64,000 nucleotides of DNA from Pseudoflavonifractor intestinihominis (lineage in GTDB: Bacteria; Bacillota; Clostridia; Oscillospirales; Oscillospiraceae): contig NZ_JBBMFK010000014.1 of the NCBI RefSeq assembly GCF_040096055.1, positions 28,960 to 92,959 on the forward strand, given 5' to 3'. Of the stretch, positions 15,880-27,139 are shown in pieces. A program made the translations under genes and the position numbers. How positions within the stretch are numbered: the stretch's first letter is position 1; each line of letters opens with the position of its first letter. The notes beneath the pieces are model-generated. The model searched no databases. It was not told the DNA's origin and worked only from the letters and a program-made list of their open reading frames with translations.

Positions 15880-17694
15880 ATGCGAAATCAAAAGAAAAAA
15901 TCCACCCGCCGCTCCACCGCCTCCATGGCGGCCCAGCGCATGGTGGTGGGCAGTCTCCCTCAGGAGGAGGACGAGGTCCTTCAGAGTCCCATGCAGATGG
16001 TGCTCCACTCCTTTGTCCGGGATAAGATCGCCATGGCCGGCGTAATCCTGTTCGTCTTTATCTTCCTGTGCTGCGTGATCCTGCCCTACTTTTTCCCCAT
16101 CGACCTGTACTATCAGGACGTGACCCAGTCCAACGTGGCCCCCGGATTCGGCATGATCACCGTGCCCAGCGGCCTCCAGGGCAACGCCCAGGACATGTCC
16201 GTGGGCAGCTCCTTCTCCGTGGGCGTGGATAAGGACGGCAACGTCTACGAGTGGGGCACCTTCCCCAACGACAAGCTGAAGAACATCCCCAGCTCCAGCG
16301 AGACCGGCAAGCTGGTGCAGATCTCCGCCGGTCTGGACCACGTGGTGGCCGTGAATGAGGACGGCCAGGTCTTCACCTGGGGCAACGACCGCATGGGTCT
16401 GAGCAACATCCCCATGGACCTGCGCACCGGCGGCAACAACATCAAGCAGATCCTGGCCGGCTACCAGATTTCTCTGGCTCTCACCGAAGAGGGCAAGATG
16501 TACAACTGGGGCAGCGAGTACCTGCTGCGCATCACCTACCCCGAGGGCGTCCAGGGCAACATCGACAAGTTCGCCGCCAGCACCAACATCGTCATGGTGC
16601 TGACCAAGGACGGCGAGGTGGTGCCCCTGACCACCAAGACCTCCGCCTACACCAACATCCCCGAGGAGATCCAGGGCAACGTCATTGACCTGGCCATCAC
16701 CGACGAGAGCGCCGCAGCCGTCACCTCCGACGGCCGGGTGTACACCTGGGGCAACAACATCAAGAAGTCCCTCAACGTGCCCGAGGAGATTCAGGGCCAG
16801 GTGACCGCCATCTCCGCCGGCCGCTATCACTACACCGCCATCCTCCAGGACGGCAGCGTGGTGTCCTGGGGCGACAACACCCACGGCCAGGCCTCCGCTC
16901 CCTCCAGCGCCACCTCCGTGGCCTCCGTGGATGCCGGCTACTACGCCAACTACGCCATTCAGGAGGACGGCACCGTGGTGTCCTGGGGCCTGAAGGGCTA
17001 CCTGATGGGCACCGACGCCTTTGGCCGTGACCTGTTCCGCCGTATTCTGGTGGGCGGCCGTATGACCATGACCGTGGGCGCCATCTCCGTCATCATCTCC
17101 ACCATCATCGGCATCATTGTGGGCGGCGTGTCCGGCTACAAGGGCGGTAAGGTGGACAACCTGCTCATGCGTCTGACCGAGATCGTCTCCTCCATCCCCT
17201 TCCTCCCCTTCTGTATCATCCTGTCGTCCATCCTGGGCAACAGCATCAGCGAGACCCAGCGTATCATCCTGATCATGTGTATCCTGGGCCTGCTGTCCTG
17301 GCCCGGTATCGCCCGTCTGGTCCGCGGCAGCGTGCTGGCCGAGCGTGAGCAGGAGTTCGTCACCGCCGCCAAGTCCCTTGGCGTCAAGGAGTCCGGCATC
17401 ATCTTCCGGCACATCCTGCCCAATATCATCACTGTCATCATTGTCAACGCCACCCTGAACTTCGCCACCTGTATGCTGACGGAGTCCTCCCTGTCCTTCA
17501 TCGGCTTCGGCGTCAACGAGCCCAACGCCACCTGGGGCAACATGCTCACCGGCGCCCAGAACGGTCAGGTCATCGAGAACTACTGGTGGCGCTGGGTGTT
17601 CCCGGCCCTGATGCTGGGCATCTGCACCATCAGCATCAACTGCATCGGCGACGGCCTGCGGGACGCCATCGATCCCAAGTCGAAAGAGAGGTGA
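15880..17694 (+). CDS. Peptide ABC transporter permease, OppC/DppC type, with inserted RCC1-like beta-propeller
   Basis: A 604-residue protein, about twice the usual length of 280-310. Residues ~48-73 form the first membrane helix. Residues ~377 onward are a normal DppC core, starting GTDAFGRDLFRRILVGGR and including the EAA loop EFVTAAKSLGVKESGIIFRHILPN and C-terminal GDGLRDAIDP. Between them, residues ~99-372 (about 16174-16995) hold seven RCC1-like repeats of ~40 residues, with DGxVYxWG-type cores (for example DKDGNVYEWG, NEDGQVFTWG, SDGRVYTWG, QDGSVVSWG). By DppC topology this loop is outside the membrane, next to where the binding protein docks. The start at 15880 has GGAGGG upstream. 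The reading frame is continuous, so this is a real fusion. Confidence 0.93.
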   Translation: MRNQKKKSTRRSTASMAAQRMVVGSLPQEEDEVLQSPMQMVLHSFVRDKIAMAGVILFVFIFLCCVILPYFFPIDLYYQDVTQSNVAPGFGMITVPSGLQGNAQDMSVGSSFSVGVDKDGNVYEWGTFPNDKLKNIPSSSETGKLVQISAGLDHVVAVNEDGQVFTWGNDRMGLSNIPMDLRTGGNNIKQILAGYQISLALTEEGKMYNWGSEYLLRITYPEGVQGNIDKFAASTNIVMVLTKDGEVVPLTTKTSAYTNIPEEIQGNVIDLAITDESAAAVTSDGRVYTWGNNIKKSLNVPEEIQGQVTAISAGRYHYTAILQDGSVVSWGDNTHGQASAPSSATSVASVDAGYYANYAIQEDGTVVSWGLKGYLMGTDAFGRDLFRRILVGGRMTMTVGAISVIISTIIGIIVGGVSGYKGGKVDNLLMRLTEIVSSIPFLPFCIILSSILGNSISETQRIILIMCILGLLSWPGIARLVRGSVLAEREQEFVTAAKSLGVKESGIIFRHILPNIITVIIVNATLNFATCMLTESSLSFIGFGVNEPNATWGNMLTGAQNGQVIENYWWRWVFPALMLGICTISINCIGDGLRDAIDPKSKER

Positions 17695-17701
17695 ACCGGA
17701 T

Positions 17702-18697
17702 ATGAGTCTGCTTGAAGTAAAAAATCTGCACACCTACTTCACCACCAAGAAAGGTATCGTGAAGGCGGTCAACGACGTGACCTACAGCCTGGAGGCCGGC
17801 AAGACCCTGGGCATCGTGGGTGAGTCCGGTTCCGGCAAGAGCGTTTCCGCCATGAGCATCATCCGCCTGCTGGACGGAAACGGCTATATCGAGAGCGGCA
17901 GCATCACCTTTGACGGCCAGGATATCATGGCCGCGTCCGACAAGGACCTGCACCACATCCGGGGCAACGAGATCTCCGTGATCTTCCAGGAGCCCATGAC
18001 CTCCCTCAACCCGGTGTTTACCATTGAGCGGCAGATCGGCGAGGTCCTGGTGCTCCACCAGCACATGAACAAGAAGGAGGCCCACGCCAAGGCCGTCTCC
18101 CTGCTCTCCGACGTTAAGATCCCCAACCCGGAGCGGGTGGCCAAGCAGTACCCCTTCCAGCTGTCCGGCGGCATGCGCCAGCGCGTCATGATCGCCATGG
18201 CCCTGGCCTGCCGGCCCAAGCTCCTCATCGCCGACGAGCCCACCACCGCCCTGGACGTGACCATCCAGGCCCAGATCCTCAAGCTGATGAACGAGCTCAA
18301 GCAGCAGACGGGTTCCTCCATTCTGTTCATCACCCACGACCTGGGCGTCATCCATGAGATGGCCGACGAGGTGGCCGTCATGTACTGCGGCCAGATCGTG
18401 GAGAAGGCCGACGCGTACACCATTTTCCACAAGGGAGTCCACTCCCACCCCTACACCGAGGGTCTGATGACCTCCATCCCCCGGCTCAACACCCCCAAGG
18501 GCAAGCGGCTGGAGGCCATCCCCGGCGCGGTGCCCAACCCCCTGTACCTGCCCAAGGGCTGCAAGTTCGGCCCCCGCTGCAAGTACTGCACGGAGAAGTG
18601 CAGGCAGGCCGAGCCCGAGCTGGTGGAGGTCGCGCCCAATCATCTAGTCCGGTGTTTCTACCCGGAGAAGGCGGGGAGGACAGAACATGGAGAATGA
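17702..18697 (+). CDS. Peptide ABC transporter ATP-binding protein, OppD/DppD type
   Basis: A 331-residue ATPase. Walker A is GESGSGKS, the signature is LSGGMRQRV, and Walker B is LLIADEPTTALD; the H-loop is in FITHDLG. The C-terminal oligopeptide/dipeptide domain has the Cys-rich GCKFGPRCKYCTEKC, probably a 4Fe-4S site as in related proteins. It starts 8 bp after the permease stop and overlaps the next ATPase gene by 11 bp. Confidence 0.96.
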   Translation: MSLLEVKNLHTYFTTKKGIVKAVNDVTYSLEAGKTLGIVGESGSGKSVSAMSIIRLLDGNGYIESGSITFDGQDIMAASDKDLHHIRGNEISVIFQEPMTSLNPVFTIERQIGEVLVLHQHMNKKEAHAKAVSLLSDVKIPNPERVAKQYPFQLSGGMRQRVMIAMALACRPKLLIADEPTTALDVTIQAQILKLMNELKQQTGSSILFITHDLGVIHEMADEVAVMYCGQIVEKADAYTIFHKGVHSHPYTEGLMTSIPRLNTPKGKRLEAIPGAVPNPLYLPKGCKFGPRCKYCTEKCRQAEPELVEVAPNHLVRCFYPEKAGRTEHGE

Positions 18698-19697
18698 GAA
18701 AAAAGTGCTGCTGACCGTCCGGGACGTGAAGCAGTATTTCCCGGTAAAAAAGACCAAGCTGCGGGAGAAGCAGCGCTACGTCCGCGCCAACGACGGCATC
18801 TCGCTGGATATCTACGCCGGCGAGACCCTGGGCCTGGTGGGCGAGTCGGGCTGCGGCAAGTCCACCTTCGGGCGCACCCTGCTGCAGCTCTATCCCCAGA
18901 CCCACGGCGACGTCATCTATCACAAGGACGGCAAGGACATTGACCTGAAGAAGCTGCCCAAGGAGGAGATGCGGGTGCTGCGCAAGGACCTGCAGCTCAT
19001 CTTCCAGGACCCCTACTCCTCCCTGAACCCCCGTATGACGGTGGGCCAGATCATCGGTGAGGGCCTGGTGTCCCACGGTATCTTCAAGCGTGGCGACCCC
19101 GCCATGCGGGACTATATCTTCAAGGTCATGGAGAACTGCGGCCTGGACACCTATATGTTCGGCCGTTACCCCCACCAGTTCTCCGGCGGTCAGCGGCAGC
19201 GTATCGGCATCGCCCGCAGCCTGGCCCTCAACCCCGCCTTTGTGGTGTGCGACGAGGCCGTGTCCGCTCTGGACGTGTCCATCCAGTCCCAGATCCTCAA
19301 CCTGCTGTCCGACCTGAAGGAGAAGCAGAACCTCACCTACCTGTTCATCACCCACGACCTGAGCGTGGTGAAGTATATCAGCGACCGCATCGGCGTCATG
19401 TACCTGGGCAACATGGTGGAGCTGGCCCCCACGGAGGAGCTGTTCGCCAACACCCTGCACCCCTACACCGAGGCCCTGCTCTCCGCCATTCCCGTGGTGG
19501 ACGAGGAGGACAAGCGGGAGCGCATCCTGCTGGAGGGCGACATCCCCAGCCCCGTCAATCCCCCCTCCGGCTGCAAGTTCCACACCCGCTGCCGCTACTG
19601 CCAGCAGAAGTGCAAGGAGGAGGTCCCTGAGTGGACCAACGTGGGCAACGACCACTATGTGGCCTGCCACTTCCCCCTGCACAAAAAGGAAGGATGA
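18687..19697 (+). CDS. Peptide ABC transporter ATP-binding protein, OppF/DppF type
   Basis: A 336-residue ATPase. Walker A GESGCGKST, signature FSGGQRQRIGIARSLALNP, Walker B VVCDEAVSALD, H-loop FITHDLS. The C-terminal Cys motif is GCKFHTRCRYCQQKC. It pairs with the DppD-type ATPase to drive the B/C permeases. Its ATG lies inside the last codons of the upstream gene, indicating translational coupling. Confidence 0.96.
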   Translation: MENEKKVLLTVRDVKQYFPVKKTKLREKQRYVRANDGISLDIYAGETLGLVGESGCGKSTFGRTLLQLYPQTHGDVIYHKDGKDIDLKKLPKEEMRVLRKDLQLIFQDPYSSLNPRMTVGQIIGEGLVSHGIFKRGDPAMRDYIFKVMENCGLDTYMFGRYPHQFSGGQRQRIGIARSLALNPAFVVCDEAVSALDVSIQSQILNLLSDLKEKQNLTYLFITHDLSVVKYISDRIGVMYLGNMVELAPTEELFANTLHPYTEALLSAIPVVDEEDKRERILLEGDIPSPVNPPSGCKFHTRCRYCQQKCKEEVPEWTNVGNDHYVACHFPLHKKEG

Positions 19698-19703
19698 GTT
19701 CCC

Positions 19704-19910
19704 GTGCTCTTTGGGAAAAAAATTAACCGGGTCGTGAACGTCAAAGAGGCCGAGGAGCGGTTTGATAAGGAGCGGGAAGAGCTGCCCCTGGAGAAAAAAG
19801 ACCGTCTGGCCATGATCCTGGCCGCGCTGGCTGTGTTCATCCCGGTGCTCATCGGCGTGCTCGCCGTGTTCCTGCTGGTGCTCTACTTGTTCTTCTTCCG
19901 TTTCCTCTGA
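19704..19910 (+). CDS. Small single-TM protein at the end of the transporter operon
   Basis: A 68-residue protein starting at GTG, with AAGGAAGG just upstream. A charged N-terminal half (KEAEERFDKEREELPLEKKDR) leads to one hydrophobic segment (~35-66) ending in FFFRFL. It lies 6 bp after the OppF-type gene and before the operon terminator. No family is recognised. It may be an accessory subunit of the transporter. Confidence 0.65.
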   Translation: MLFGKKINRVVNVKEAEERFDKEREELPLEKKDRLAMILAALAVFIPVLIGVLAVFLLVLYLFFFRFL

Positions 19911-19913
19911 TTC

Positions 19914-19950
19914 AAAAGGCCGGGTCCCGCTCAGGGACCCGGCCTTTCTG
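19914..19950. terminator. Bidirectional terminator between converging operons
   Basis: AAGGCCGGGTCCC with its complement, flanked by A-rich and TTTCTG sequence. It serves the transporter operon and possibly the convergent XRE gene. Confidence 0.8.
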
Positions 19951-19952
19951 CG

Positions 19953-21035
19953 TCATTCTCCCTCCCGGTTCAGCTTTTCCCACTGCTCCAGCAGGCTCGG
20001 GTACTCCTCCCGGTTTTCCTCCAGCAGCTGCCGGACACCGTCCGCCGCTGTGGCGCCGAAGTCGTCATAGGCGGCGCTCTGGCTGGGGACGATGAAGCGC
20101 ACATTCTCCAGTGTGCAGTCGGGCGCTGCGTCAAAGCGGGCGGCCTGGTCCCTGGCCTGCCGGAGATATTCCTCCGCCTGTTCTCCATCCCCCATATCCA
20201 GGCTGGAGAAGGCGCACAGCGCCAGGAGCATGACGCTGACCTTGTCCAGATAGGAGATCTTGCCCGGCTTCTTCAGCCCCTCCTGGAATTGGAGCAGCAG
20301 CCGGGTGAAGGCAAGGGCATCCCCCGCTCTGCCCAGGTGGAGACAGGCGTTGCTGTAGCCAATGGCGAATCGGACCAGCTGGCTGCCGGCGTCCATCAGC
20401 GCCTTGGACAGGTAGGTCAGGGCCTCCTCACTGGTGGCCTCGTCCATGGCCAGCTCGTTTCCAATCGCCATGTTGTTGATGCCCGCTGTGTTGTTCTCCT
20501 TCAGCAGGGCGATCCCCTTCTCCCGCTCCCCCTGGCTCAGGTAGGCTGCCGCAATGTCGTTACGGATGGAGATTTCCCCGATTTCCGGGTCCCGGTTCTG
20601 GTCCAGCAGGCCCAGGCTCCGCCGGAAGAGTTCACGGCAGCGCCGGAGCATCTGGCCGTCCCCCAGCTCTATCCCCGCCACCTGGCAGAGCTGGGCGCAC
20701 TCGTACACCACCCGGAAGCTGTTGGGGTACTTCTGCAGGGCTTTCTCCCCCTCCCGAAGGGCCTCATCGTAATGTTTGCCCCTGCGCAGGGTCTTCAGCC
20801 GCTCCAGCCTGTCCTCCAGGGCCGTGCTCTGCCGCTCATACCCCAGAAGCACATCCACGCTGGTCTCAAAAAACTCCGCCAGCTCCATCATCAGGGACAC
20901 GTCCGGGATACAGCTGCCCGTCTCCCATTTGGACACCGTCCCCACCGTGATCCCCATGGCCTCGGCCAGCTGCTCCTGGGTCAGTCCCCGCTCTTTTCTC
21001 AGCATGCGGATGTTCTCCGCCAGACACACTTTCAT
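19953..21035 (-). CDS. XRE family regulator with TPR-like C-terminal region
   Basis: A 360-residue protein. Residues ~1-65 are an XRE helix-turn-helix (IRMLRKERGLTQEQLAEAMGITVGTVSKWETGSCIPD). The remaining ~290 residues are helical repeats of TPR type (for example YDEALREGEKALQKYPNSFRVVYECAQL). This layout resembles peptide-responsive or stress-responsive regulators. It converges on the peptide transporter operon without overlap. The target and signal are unknown. Confidence 0.88.
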   Translation of the reverse strand: MKVCLAENIRMLRKERGLTQEQLAEAMGITVGTVSKWETGSCIPDVSLMMELAEFFETSVDVLLGYERQSTALEDRLERLKTLRRGKHYDEALREGEKALQKYPNSFRVVYECAQLCQVAGIELGDGQMLRRCRELFRRSLGLLDQNRDPEIGEISIRNDIAAAYLSQGEREKGIALLKENNTAGINNMAIGNELAMDEATSEEALTYLSKALMDAGSQLVRFAIGYSNACLHLGRAGDALAFTRLLLQFQEGLKKPGKISYLDKVSVMLLALCAFSSLDMGDGEQAEEYLRQARDQAARFDAAPDCTLENVRFIVPSQSAAYDDFGATAADGVRQLLEENREEYPSLLEQWEKLNREGE

Positions 21036-21181
21036 GTGCTCACTCCTCTCTTGTTTGTGCCCTCAGTATACCGCCCTTTTTCTCCGGATTGAAGGCGGTA
21101 TTTTTCTTGTTGAGATGGAAAAATATTTCCTGTCAGGAAAATACGTGTGGGACACAGGCGGCCTGGAGCCGCAAAAACCGG

Positions 21182-21210
21182 TTGTGCTTCTCTGCTGTAC
21201 TTGCTATAAT
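21182..21210 (+). promoter_or_regulatory. Promoter of the thioesterase gene
   Basis: TTGTGC, 17-bp spacer, extended -10 TGCTATAAT. Confidence 0.7.
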
Positions 21211-21265
21211 TTATCCACCGCACAGACCACACCTGTGCAAAATTCTTCAGAAAGGGGTGCTCTCC

Positions 21266-21682
21266 ATGCCCACCCTCGACCAGATCCGCGCCTGCTTTTC
21301 CGGCGACCGCTTTGCCACGGAGGCCGCCGGCGTGATCATCGATCTTGCCGAACCCGGCCATGCCGTCTGTTCCATGCCCATCCGCCCCATCCACCTCAAC
21401 GCCAACTCCGTCCCTATGGGGGGCGCCATCTTCACCCTGGCGGACTTCACCTTTGCCGTGGCCGCCAACGGCCACAGCCAGCGCATCACCGTCACACAGC
21501 AGGTATCCGTCACTTTTCTCTCTCCCTCCCGGGGCAAGACCCTCATCGCGGAGGCCAAGTGCCTGAAGGCGGGCCGCACCACCTGCCTGTACGCCGTGGA
21601 CGTCACCGACGACCTGGGCGCCCAGGTTGCCCATCTCACCGTCAACGGCTACACGGTGGACAAGCCCCCCAAGGGCGCCTGA
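21266..21682 (+). CDS. PaaI-type hotdog thioesterase
   Basis: A 138-residue hotdog-fold protein. The conserved segment HLNANSVPMGGAIFTLADFTFAVAAN matches the PaaI/YdiI active-site helix, with the catalytic acid in the LADF position and the HxN...GG pattern ahead of it. Members hydrolyse acyl- or aryl-CoA thioesters. The start at 21266 is chosen because the longer frame is preceded by promoter sequence. Monocistronic; the exact substrate is unknown. Confidence 0.88.
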   Translation: MPTLDQIRACFSGDRFATEAAGVIIDLAEPGHAVCSMPIRPIHLNANSVPMGGAIFTLADFTFAVAANGHSQRITVTQQVSVTFLSPSRGKTLIAEAKCLKAGRTTCLYAVDVTDDLGAQVAHLTVNGYTVDKPPKGA

Positions 21683-21706
21683 GCCCTTCTGTCTGACGCA
21701 GAACGT

Positions 21707-21749
21707 GAAAAAGGCCCTCAGTTCCTCGCGGAACTGAGGGCCTTTTTTA
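21707..21749. terminator. Bidirectional terminator
   Basis: AAAGGCCCTCAGTTCC with its complement, flanked by A-run and TTTTTT. It serves the thioesterase gene and the convergent ppdK. Confidence 0.9.
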
Positions 21750-21774
21750 TGCTGTAAGGGATGTCCCTGCCCGT

Positions 21775-24408
<2,634 letters not shown>

Positions 24409-24531
24409 GTATACTTCCTCCTTAGCGGGATGGGGATAAGAAGCGTGGCGTCTGTCCTTCCAAAGCGGACAGTCTGTCCTCTTCGGGAGACGCGCAGGCG
24501 GCCGCGGCCTGATTTCCCCTTAATGGAAATC

Positions 24532-24559
24532 ATTATATCATTTTGTCAAAACTTTTCAA
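24532..24559 (-). promoter_or_regulatory. Promoter of ppdK
   Basis: Minus-strand TTGAAA, 16-bp spacer, TATAAT, about 125 bp before the start codon. Confidence 0.75.
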
Positions 24560-24756
24560 GGTTTCTTTGTATAAATTATGCAACATTTTATCATACTAAA
24601 AATTTACCCGTATTTTTTATTATTTTAAATGCATGCTTTATGCAGTTTTTTCATTTTCCTGTTTTTGTTATTGTAAAAATTATTATCTATTTTCTCTTTT
24701 CCATTTCTCTATTTGTGCAGTTTTTCGCTCCAATTTTTTCACTTTTCTGCCGTAGA
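24560..24756. other. AT-rich spacer without a gene
   Basis: A markedly AT-rich stretch with homopolymer T and A runs between the ppdK promoter and the cobO terminator. No open frame, RNA motif or repeat could be supported. Confidence 0.6.
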
Positions 24757-24794
24757 AAGACAAGGTGCGCGCCAGGCTTCCGCCCAGCGCGCAC
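24757..24794 (-). terminator. Probable terminator of the adenosyltransferase gene
   Basis: GTGCGCGC stem with its complement, followed on the minus strand by CTTGTCTTTCT. The T-run is weak. Confidence 0.5.
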
Positions 24795-24804
24795 ACTCTG
24801 TCGT

Positions 24805-25320
24805 TTACCACTCAATGCCCTTCCGGGCGGCCACGCCCTTGTCGAAGGGATGGCGAATTTTTTTCATCTCAGTGATGTAGTCGGCCCGCTCCACCAGGGC
24901 GGGGTCCGGGTCCCGGCCGGTGATGACCACTTCCAGGTCCTCCGGCGCACCGTCCAAAAAGGCCAGCACCTCCGCCAGGGGCAGCAGGCCGGTGGACACG
25001 GCGGCACAGCACTCGTCCAGCACCACCAGGCCGCAGCCCCCCGCCTTCACCAGTCCGGACACCTGCTGCAGGGTCTCCCGCATCCGGGCGGAGGCGTCCG
25101 CCTTCTCCTGGTCGTTCATCATAAAGGTGAATTTCACCTGCTCGGGCACCGGCAGCAGGGTCACCCCGGGCACATGGGCGATGGCGTCCCGCTCGCCGCT
25201 GTCCCCGCTCTTGAGGAACTGGGCGATGACCACCTTTCTCCCCCGGCCCGCCGCCCGCAGGGCCAGGCCAAAGGCGCAGGTGGTCTTCCCCTTTCCGTCT
25301 CCGCAGTAGATATGAATCAT
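24805..25320 (-). CDS. cobO: Cob(I)yrinic acid a,c-diamide adenosyltransferase, CobO/BtuR family
   Basis: A 171-residue P-loop protein. GDGKGKTT is the family Walker A at the N-terminus. VLDECCAA contains the conserved acidic pair, VVITGRDPDP is the typical late motif, and the protein ends ARKGIEW. It adds the adenosyl group to reduced corrinoids to form the coenzyme B12 type. No other corrinoid genes are nearby, so it may serve salvage. The low-specificity homologues are hard to tell apart. Confidence 0.9.
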   Translation of the reverse strand: MIHIYCGDGKGKTTCAFGLALRAAGRGRKVVIAQFLKSGDSGERDAIAHVPGVTLLPVPEQVKFTFMMNDQEKADASARMRETLQQVSGLVKAGGCGLVVLDECCAAVSTGLLPLAEVLAFLDGAPEDLEVVITGRDPDPALVERADYITEMKKIRHPFDKGVAARKGIEW

Positions 25321-25485
25321 GGCTGCTCCTCCTTATTTCTGTTTTTCAGATGGCCGCTCCGCCGGAGGGCCGGAAAAATCTGTGTTCTGTCTGCGGGCGG
25401 GAGGGCTCCGCCTTCCCCCGCCCTGTCAGCCCCACTATACCAGATTGTCCGCCCCGCCGCAACGGGGTTTCTTTCCCTCTGCGGT

Positions 25486-25514
25486 TTGCATTTCCCCGCC
25501 GGGTATGGTATGAT
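25486..25514 (+). promoter_or_regulatory. Promoter of the DUF975 gene
   Basis: TTGCAT, 17-bp spacer, extended -10 TGGTATGAT. Confidence 0.7.
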
Positions 25515-25544
25515 GCACACATCTGAGAGAGGGGGAATCCGCTC

Positions 25545-26588
25545 ATGTACAACGCTCCCATGTTTGGCCCGCCCGTATTTGTCGACCGAAAAGAACTGAA
25601 GCGGGCCGCCAAGGAGGACCTGCGCACCACCCATCCCAGGGTGTGGAAGGCGACGCTGGTCTATCTGCTCCTCACCAGCGGACTTTTCCTCCTGCTGGAC
25701 CTGGTGGTGGGCGGCTCGGTGGCCGGCATCCGGGACACGCTGGCCGCCCTGCTCACCTACACCGACCCCCAGCAGCTCCTGAACGCCCTCTACACCCCCG
25801 CCTCCCCTGTGGCGGTGCCCGTCTTTTTCCTCCGCATCCTGCTCCAGCTCTACGCCGTGGTGCTGTCCTTCGGCTATTACAGCTACACCCTCCGGCGGGT
25901 CCGCGGCCAGGAGACCGGCTTCGGCGACCTGCTGGGCGGCTTCGGCATGACGGGCCGGGTCATTGTGATGAACCTGATTATCCTGGCCTTCTCCGTGTGC
26001 TGGGCGCTGCTGGTGCTGATCCCGGTGACCCTGATCCTGTCCTTCCTGGTGACAATGCTGGCCATGGGCTCCTATTTCTATACCCCCTCCGTGGAACTGT
26101 TCACCCTCCAGATGGTGGCCATGTATGTGGTGTTTATCGTGGTGTTCATCGCCGCCGCCCTGCTCATCCTGTTCCTGGTGCTGCGGTACGCCCTGGCCCC
26201 CTTCTGCCTGGCCGACCGGCCCGACGGCGGACCCCTGGAGGCGGTGCGCCGCAGCCGCACCATGCTCTTCGGCCGCTACGGGGAGATCTTCAAGCTGGCC
26301 CTGTCCTTCCTGGGGTGGGACATCCTGGCCGCGGTGCTCTCCGGGCTGGTGACCGGCGTGTGCGTGGGGCTGGGCTGCTTCTTCTTCCTGGGCATGGGCA
26401 GCACCGCCGCCCTCACCGCCGGCATCATCGCCAGCCAGGTGCTCTCCTTCCTGCTGCCCCTGCCCCTCACCATCTGGCTCACGGGGTACTACACCGGCAC
26501 CCTGGCCCGGTACTACGACGCCGTCTCCGCCGCCGCACAGCCCGCCGGTGAGCAGCAGATGCCCGGCAACGGCAGCCATCCCTTCTGA
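25545..26588 (+). CDS. DUF975 family polytopic membrane protein
   Basis: A 347-residue protein with about six hydrophobic segments. The stretch RYALAPFCLADRPDGGPLEAVRRSRTMLFGRYGEIFKLALSFLGWDIL matches the conserved core of DUF975 proteins. The molecular role of the family is not known. It is divergent from cobO, with its own promoter and terminator. Confidence 0.8.
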   Translation: MYNAPMFGPPVFVDRKELKRAAKEDLRTTHPRVWKATLVYLLLTSGLFLLLDLVVGGSVAGIRDTLAALLTYTDPQQLLNALYTPASPVAVPVFFLRILLQLYAVVLSFGYYSYTLRRVRGQETGFGDLLGGFGMTGRVIVMNLIILAFSVCWALLVLIPVTLILSFLVTMLAMGSYFYTPSVELFTLQMVAMYVVFIVVFIAAALLILFLVLRYALAPFCLADRPDGGPLEAVRRSRTMLFGRYGEIFKLALSFLGWDILAAVLSGLVTGVCVGLGCFFFLGMGSTAALTAGIIASQVLSFLLPLPLTIWLTGYYTGTLARYYDAVSAAAQPAGEQQMPGNGSHPF

Positions 26589-26602
26589 TCTTCTATACTC
26601 CA

Positions 26603-26641
26603 ACAAAAAAGGTCCGTTCCCTCGGGAACGGACCTTTTTTC
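26603..26641. terminator. Bidirectional terminator
   Basis: AAAAAAGGTCCGTTCC with its complement through TTTTTTC. It serves the DUF975 gene and the convergent trmO operon. Confidence 0.9.
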
Positions 26642-26664
26642 TGCTCTCTGAGCCCCGGAGGCGC

Positions 26665-27129
26665 TCACTCCCCCCGCTGCCGGGCCTCCTCATAGGTGTG
26701 GGGCCAGCTGTCGTGCCAGTAGGGTTCCCTGGCCTCGGTCACCCGGTCCAGGCCGGTGGAGTAGGGCTTGATGTCCAGCACGGGGGTGCCGTCCTCCGCG
26801 TCGCTCCAGTCCAGGGTGAGCACCCCCCGCTCTCTGTCCACATCCAGGATGCGCCCGGTGGACAGGGCGATGGGGTTGGGGCGGCTGGGGGACCGGCTGG
26901 CAAAGACCCCCATGGGCCCCGGTGTGCCCCGGTGGGGCGGCCTGACCTGGAGGCGGCTCCGGTCCTCCGGGTTGTCCCGGCGGTCAAACCACCAGAGGAT
27001 GTGCACGTGGCTGTACAGCTCCAGGCCCAGCAAGCCGGGGGCGTAGGCGGGGTCCAGCTCCACCCGGACTCCGTTCTCATCCTTTCTCAGCACCCCGATG
27101 GGGGAAATATGCAGCGCTGTGTGTTCCAT
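26665..27129 (-). CDS. trmO: tRNA (N6-threonylcarbamoyladenosine-37 N6)-methyltransferase TrmO-like
   Basis: A 154-residue TsaA/YaeB beta-barrel protein. Family motifs seen are ISPIGVLRKDE, LELYSHVHILWWFDR, the central GVFASRSPSRPNPIALS and a late DIKPYS. It methylates t6A37 in threonine tRNAs. The start at 27129 is used because the longer frame runs into the upstream gene. It follows the EFR1 gene by 10 bp, so the two are co-transcribed. Confidence 0.9.
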   Translation of the reverse strand: MEHTALHISPIGVLRKDENGVRVELDPAYAPGLLGLELYSHVHILWWFDRRDNPEDRSRLQVRPPHRGTPGPMGVFASRSPSRPNPIALSTGRILDVDRERGVLTLDWSDAEDGTPVLDIKPYSTGLDRVTEAREPYWHDSWPHTYEEARQRGE

Positions 27130-27139
27130 GGCGCCCCCC

